From the NCBI GenBank assembly GCA_946479665.1, contig CAMLGO010000024.1:1-9787 (forward strand): a stretch of 9,787 nt of DNA, written 5' to 3'. How positions within the stretch are numbered: position 1 is the stretch's first letter; each line of letters opens with the position of its first letter. A program made the position numbers and the translations under genes. Below are positions 6,679 to 9,787 of the stretch, one piece after another. Source of the stretch: an uncultured Candidatus Saccharibacteria bacterium (GTDB lineage Bacteria; Patescibacteria; Saccharimonadia; Saccharimonadales; UBA6022). Below the pieces are notes generated by a model. That model was not told the origin of the DNA, did no database searches, and saw only the letters and a list, made by a program, of their open reading frames with translations.

Positions 6679-7890
6679 CTACGAGGCGTTTTTATGATAA
6701 TACGTATCCAAGAATTCTTTCTTAAAGTCAAAAAAAGTTCCATCTTTAATGCTCGCGCGAATGTCATCAACGAGCCGCACGATAAAACGTTGGTTGTGAA
6801 TGGTCGCAAGCGTACTTGCCAACATTTCACCGGCTTTAAATAAATGGTGGAGATATGCCCGGGTGTAGTTGAGGCAGGTGTAGCAATCGCAGTCGTCGCA
6901 CATCGGCGTAAAGTCATCGCGGAACCGACGATTTGTAATATTCACCCGGCCAGTCGGCAGGTACAGCGCACCATTGCGAGCAACCCGAGCAGGCGAGACG
7001 CAATCAAACGTATCGGCACCATTTTCAATGCAGTCAAAAATGTCGTCCGGCTCCGAGATACCAAGCATATGTCGAGGTTTGTCTTCGGGGAGCTCTTCAC
7101 TCATCCAGCCCACAATCTCACCGATGTTATCCTTCGTCAGCGCCCCACCAAGTCCAAAGCCGTCAAAATCGAGTCCAGCCAAAAACTTTGATGATTTCCG
7201 ACGCAAATCTTCGTAATTCGCGCCCTGCACGACACCATAGAGTGCCTGGTATGGCCTGTCGGCTCGCTCTTCACTGAGCTTTTGATGCGCTTCGAGACTA
7301 CGAACCGCCCACGGATGCGTCCGTTTATCGAGCGACTCTACTTGGTAGTCATACGAGTGATGAAGCGTTGTTAGTTCATCAAAAGCAAAAATGATATCCG
7401 CACCAAGTTCGTGCTGAATCTTCATAGAAACTTCAGGATTAAAACGATGCTGACTACCGTTGAGATGCGACTTGAACGTCACGCCGTCATCGTCAATCCA
7501 AGCCAATTTATCTTTTTTAGCGAGCGGTTTTTCGGCCACGTCGCCACTCATATCAATTACTTTCTTGAAGCCCACGCCCAGGCTCATCACCTGAAAGCCG
7601 CCACTATCGGTAAATGTCGGCTTCTTCCAGTTCATAAAGGCATTGAGTCCGCCGGCTTGATCGATAATCTCCGAACCTGGGCGAAGATATAGGTGATAGG
7701 CATTCGCAAGCATTGCCTGGGCACCAACGGCCGCAAGCTGCTCGGGTACGAGCGCCTTCAAGGTTGCCTGCGTGCCAACTGGAATAAATGCTGGCGTTTC
7801 GATATCACCATGTGGCGTGTGGATCACGCCCGCACGAGCGTGCGTACCCGCCAAGCGATTAGTTAGCATAAAGGAAAAGTCTTTTTTCAT
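6679..7890 (-). CDS. tgt: tRNA-guanine transglycosylase (bacterial Tgt)
   Basis: 403 residues, somewhat longer than the usual 370-380. Tgt swaps guanine-34 of GUN anticodons for preQ1 (or for queuine in salvaging bacteria), the insertion step of queuosine modification. Visible residues: general base D95 in FTDSGGFQ, D171 in FAFDEL, VVQGANYEDLRRKS, and GFGLGGALTKD. The nucleophile D296 is in DTFDCVSPAR, and the zinc site is C334, C336, C339 and H365. The C334-to-D296 and C339-to-H365 distances match the known enzyme. There is an insertion of about 20 residues around 110-130 (FKKVIDMSGDVAEKPLAKKD), between VMSLG and DGVTFKSH. The DELTTLHHS..YQVESL region and this insertion resemble, from memory, actinobacterial Tgt more than E. 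coli Tgt. No queuosine-synthesis gene lies nearby. ATG at 7890 has only AAGG directly against it, too close to be an SD. Confidence 0.96.
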   Translation of the reverse strand: MKKDFSFMLTNRLAGTHARAGVIHTPHGDIETPAFIPVGTQATLKALVPEQLAAVGAQAMLANAYHLYLRPGSEIIDQAGGLNAFMNWKKPTFTDSGGFQVMSLGVGFKKVIDMSGDVAEKPLAKKDKLAWIDDDGVTFKSHLNGSQHRFNPEVSMKIQHELGADIIFAFDELTTLHHSYDYQVESLDKRTHPWAVRSLEAHQKLSEERADRPYQALYGVVQGANYEDLRRKSSKFLAGLDFDGFGLGGALTKDNIGEIVGWMSEELPEDKPRHMLGISEPDDIFDCIENGADTFDCVSPARVARNGALYLPTGRVNITNRRFRDDFTPMCDDCDCYTCLNYTRAYLHHLFKAGEMLASTLATIHNQRFIVRLVDDIRASIKDGTFFDFKKEFLDTYYHKNAS

Positions 7891-7897
7891 CCTTACT

Positions 7898-7906
7898 AGT
7901 CTACCA
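7898..7906 (-). promoter_or_regulatory. Extended -10 promoter for tgt, leaderless-type
   Basis: On the minus strand the sequence reads TG-G-TAGACT, followed by exactly 7 bases (AGTAAGG) and the tgt ATG. The same TGnTAGACT element with the same 7-base gap drives the divergent ABC gene 42 bases away. No good -35 was found. Leaderless transcription is inferred. Confidence 0.65.
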
Positions 7907-7936
7907 CGAGAAGGGTTGGTCTCGCATTAACACCTA

Positions 7937-7945
7937 TGCTAGACT
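7937..7945 (+). promoter_or_regulatory. Extended -10 promoter for the ABC exporter, leaderless-type
   Basis: TG-C-TAGACT is followed by exactly 7 bases (AAAAAGC) and the ATG at 7953. A partial -35, TTGGTC (7916-7921), sits at an 18-bp spacing. It mirrors the tgt promoter on the other strand. There is no Shine-Dalgarno sequence between the -10 and the ATG. Confidence 0.67.
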
Positions 7946-7952
7946 AAAAAGC

Positions 7953-8882
7953 ATGAGCACTGCAGAGCCTCTTGTCACTATCGATCATTTCCGAATGGAC
8001 TTCGGCAAGAAAACAGTCATCAACGATCTGTCGTTTGACGTGAAGCGTGGTGAAATTTTCGGCTTCCTCGGCAGCAACGGTAGCGGCAAAACGACGACTA
8101 TCCGCGCGCTTCTTGGCCTGTACGAGCCGACTGGCGGGAAACTCCTTATTGACGGCCAGCCATTCAATCCAAAAGCATCAAGCAGCAAATTAGGTTATCT
8201 CCCGGAGGAGCGAGGACTCTACAAGAAAGAGTCCGTCATCGATGTCATGACATACTTCGGCCAACTCAAAGGCATCAAACGGTCGCACGCTCGTAAGTGG
8301 TCGCTAGGGTACCTTGAACGCGTCGGGCTAGGCGACAAAGCAACGACAAAACTCGACAAACTGTCGGGTGGTCAGCAGCAAAAAGTCCAGCTTGGCGTGA
8401 CGATCATGAATGATCCCGAATTACTCATTCTCGACGAGCCGACCAAAGGTTTTGACCCGGTGAACCGCCGCCTTCTTATGGATATTATTGACGAGCAAAA
8501 TAAAAACGGCGCCAGTGTCATGATGGTCACGCACCAGATGGAAGAGGTAGAGCGTCTTTGCCAGCGCGCCGTCCTCCTAAAAGACCGTAAAGCCGAGATG
8601 TACGGCACGATCGATGAGATCAAAGACAGCTTTGGCGGCATACGAATCATGCTTCGTTTTACCGGTACGCTGCCGAAGCGCCCGGCGCTCTACGACATCA
8701 CCAAGCAGGAGACGTCATACGCCGAGCTTACACCAAGAGATAGCACTCAGACTGACCGAATTCTACGCGAGCTCGTGTCATCAAGTGATCTGAAGATTAC
8801 TACCTTCGATGTACAGCGGCCGTCACTTGATGAAATTTTTGTTACTATTTACGGCGAAGAGGCGGGAGTCCAACATGCATAA
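7953..8882 (+). CDS. ABC transporter ATP-binding protein, NatA-like
   Basis: 309 residues: an ABC ATPase domain (about 1-225) followed by a C-terminal DUF4162-type domain (about 235-309) that ends in the usual DVQRPSLDEIFVTIYGE. Walker A is GSNGSGKT (40-47). The Q-loop region reads LPEERGLYKK (83-92), with Glu in place of Gln, as is typical of NatA-like exporters. The signature is LSGGQQQKVQLG (137-148). Walker B is LLILDEP (157-163) with catalytic E162, and the switch histidine is H194 in VMMVTHQMEE. It would power the permease encoded immediately downstream, whose ATG overlaps the last 8 bases of this gene (ATGCATAA). NatA/NatB exports sodium in Bacillus; other relatives export drugs or peptides, so the substrate here is open. 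The first codon follows a -10 box by 7 bases, so initiation is probably leaderless. Confidence 0.95.
   Translation: MSTAEPLVTIDHFRMDFGKKTVINDLSFDVKRGEIFGFLGSNGSGKTTTIRALLGLYEPTGGKLLIDGQPFNPKASSSKLGYLPEERGLYKKESVIDVMTYFGQLKGIKRSHARKWSLGYLERVGLGDKATTKLDKLSGGQQQKVQLGVTIMNDPELLILDEPTKGFDPVNRRLLMDIIDEQNKNGASVMMVTHQMEEVERLCQRAVLLKDRKAEMYGTIDEIKDSFGGIRIMLRFTGTLPKRPALYDITKQETSYAELTPRDSTQTDRILRELVSSSDLKITTFDVQRPSLDEIFVTIYGEEAGVQHA
8864..8868 (+). promoter_or_regulatory. Shine-Dalgarno-like site of the ABC permease
   Basis: GGGAG lies 6 bases before the permease ATG at 8875, inside the end of the ATPase gene. Together with the 8-base stop/start overlap it supports this start and suggests translational coupling of the two subunits. 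Confidence 0.6.
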
Positions 8883-9787
8883 TTTCAGTACCGTACTTCG
8901 ATTTGAATTAATCAGAACGCTCAAAAAACCAAGCTTCTGGCTCAGCATCTTAGCAATTCCAGCCCTCACCGGCATCATTTTTGCCATTGTCTTTTTTGCA
9001 AACAAGACCAGCCAGAACAGGGAAGAAGAGGTTCGCAACGCGCCATTCAGCCTCGCGGTCGAGGATCAGACAAAGATTATCAACGACGATACGCTCGCAA
9101 CCCTTAAAGCAACGCGAGTAAGTGATAAGAACGCGGCAATTAATGATGTAAAGGCTGGTAAGATTGACGCATTTTTCTATTACCCGGATGATCTTAGAAA
9201 ACACCCAATCGAAGTCTACAATAAAAATGACGGACTGATGGACAATGGAAAATACACTAGTCTCGCACAGTCACTCATAAAGGCGAGCGCCACAGCTACG
9301 GTCGGTTCGCCGCAGCTACTTACTATTATCACAGACGACACGACAACAACTCAAACAAACTTCGAGCATGGCAGGGAAGCTAACATCATTGGCCGCATGA
9401 TTGTACCGATGATATTCCTCATCGTGTTTTACGCCGTCATCGTTCTGCTTGGCGGCCAGATGCTGACCAGCACAACCGAGGAGAAAGAAAACCGCGTCAC
9501 CGAAATGCTTCTCACAAGCATTTCGTCCAAGGCGCTCATTGTCGGTAAGATCGTGTCCCTTATTATTCTTGGGTTTATTCAAATTTCGGTGATTGTCATT
9601 CCTGCGATTCTCGTTTATCTGCTCGGTAAAGATGCCTTTAATATTCCCGATATGAGCAGTTTTCTTGGCTCAATCCAATTTGAGCTCTGGCCAATCGTGC
9701 TTGGTGCCGCCGTTCTTGCTTCAGGCTTTCTTCTCTTTACTGGCATGCTGGTTGCAATCGGCGCAGCGATGCCGACAGCCAAAGAGG
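8875..9787 (+). CDS. ABC-2 / NatB-like permease, N-terminal 304 residues (3' end outside window)
   Basis: The frame stays open from the ATG at 8875 to the window end. The protein starts MHNFSTVLRFELIRTLKKPSF, the usual cytoplasmic lead-in of ABC-2 exporters. TM1 follows (about 21-41), then a large extracytoplasmic domain (about 42-168), then TM2 (about 172-194). The loop after TM2, EEKENRVTEMLLTSISSKAL (202 onward), is the hallmark of NatB/YhaP-type permeases (EEKE.R..E.LL.S). A further membrane segment (about 225-247) and another (about 276-300) are seen before the truncation. It is translated with the ATPase as a two-gene exporter, probably one ATPase dimer with a permease dimer. Substrate unknown. 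Confidence 0.9.
   Translation, partial: MHNFSTVLRFELIRTLKKPSFWLSILAIPALTGIIFAIVFFANKTSQNREEEVRNAPFSLAVEDQTKIINDDTLATLKATRVSDKNAAINDVKAGKIDAFFYYPDDLRKHPIEVYNKNDGLMDNGKYTSLAQSLIKASATATVGSPQLLTIITDDTTTTQTNFEHGREANIIGRMIVPMIFLIVFYAVIVLLGGQMLTSTTEEKENRVTEMLLTSISSKALIVGKIVSLIILGFIQISVIVIPAILVYLLGKDAFNIPDMSSFLGSIQFELWPIVLGAAVLASGFLLFTGMLVAIGAAMPTAKE

Noticed and set aside
1..9787. A new defence system, mobile element or CRISPR array
   Set aside because: All coding space is taken by recognisable housekeeping or transport genes. No spaced direct repeats, transposase, integrase or attachment-like repeats were seen.

Overview
The window is a compact, fully coding piece of a bacterial chromosome with ten genes and no intergenic gap longer than about 70 bases. 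No tRNA, rRNA, mobile element or CRISPR array was seen. Gene content and style suggest a small-genome bacterium of the Candidate Phyla Radiation (Patescibacteria), most likely a Candidatus Saccharibacteria (TM7) relative. That assignment is an inference from the RecR, DHH and Tgt sequences, the tight packing and the standard genetic code. No marker gene in the window proves it.

Layout. Positions 1-517 (+) hold the 3' end of the replicative helicase gene dnaB. Positions 587-2056 (+) encode a multi-pass membrane protein of GT-C/PMT glycosyltransferase type. Positions 2098-3021 (+) hold the recombination pair ybaB-recR. Positions 3064-5473 (+) hold a DHH/DHHA1 phosphoesterase of the NrnA type overlapping cysS (cysteinyl-tRNA synthetase). 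A strong bidirectional hairpin terminator at 5475-5503 closes this block. Facing it on the minus strand are an AI-2E/PerM-family membrane protein (5527-6663) and tgt (tRNA-guanine transglycosylase, 6679-7890). A 62-bp divergent promoter region separates tgt from a plus-strand NatA/NatB-like ABC exporter: the ATPase at 7953-8882, then a permease from 8875 that runs off the window end.

How the genes relate. YbaB, RecR and the DHH enzyme fit DNA repair and nucleic-acid turnover. CysS and Tgt act on tRNA. The GT-like protein, the AI-2E protein and the ABC exporter are envelope functions. No single pathway links the window.

The most notable signals are these. (1) Four genes (DHH, AI-2E, tgt, ABC ATPase) have a -10 hexamer exactly 7 bases before the ATG, usually as an extended TGn -10, with no usable ribosome binding site. 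They are probably transcribed as leaderless mRNAs, whereas ybaB and recR have classical Shine-Dalgarno sites. (2) RecR has lost three of its four zinc-finger cysteines. (3) The DHH enzyme lacks the usual motif-I metal-binding histidine. (4) Tgt is the only queuosine-pathway gene in view and looks like an actinobacterial-type Tgt with an insertion. I did not find a clearly new multi-gene system.
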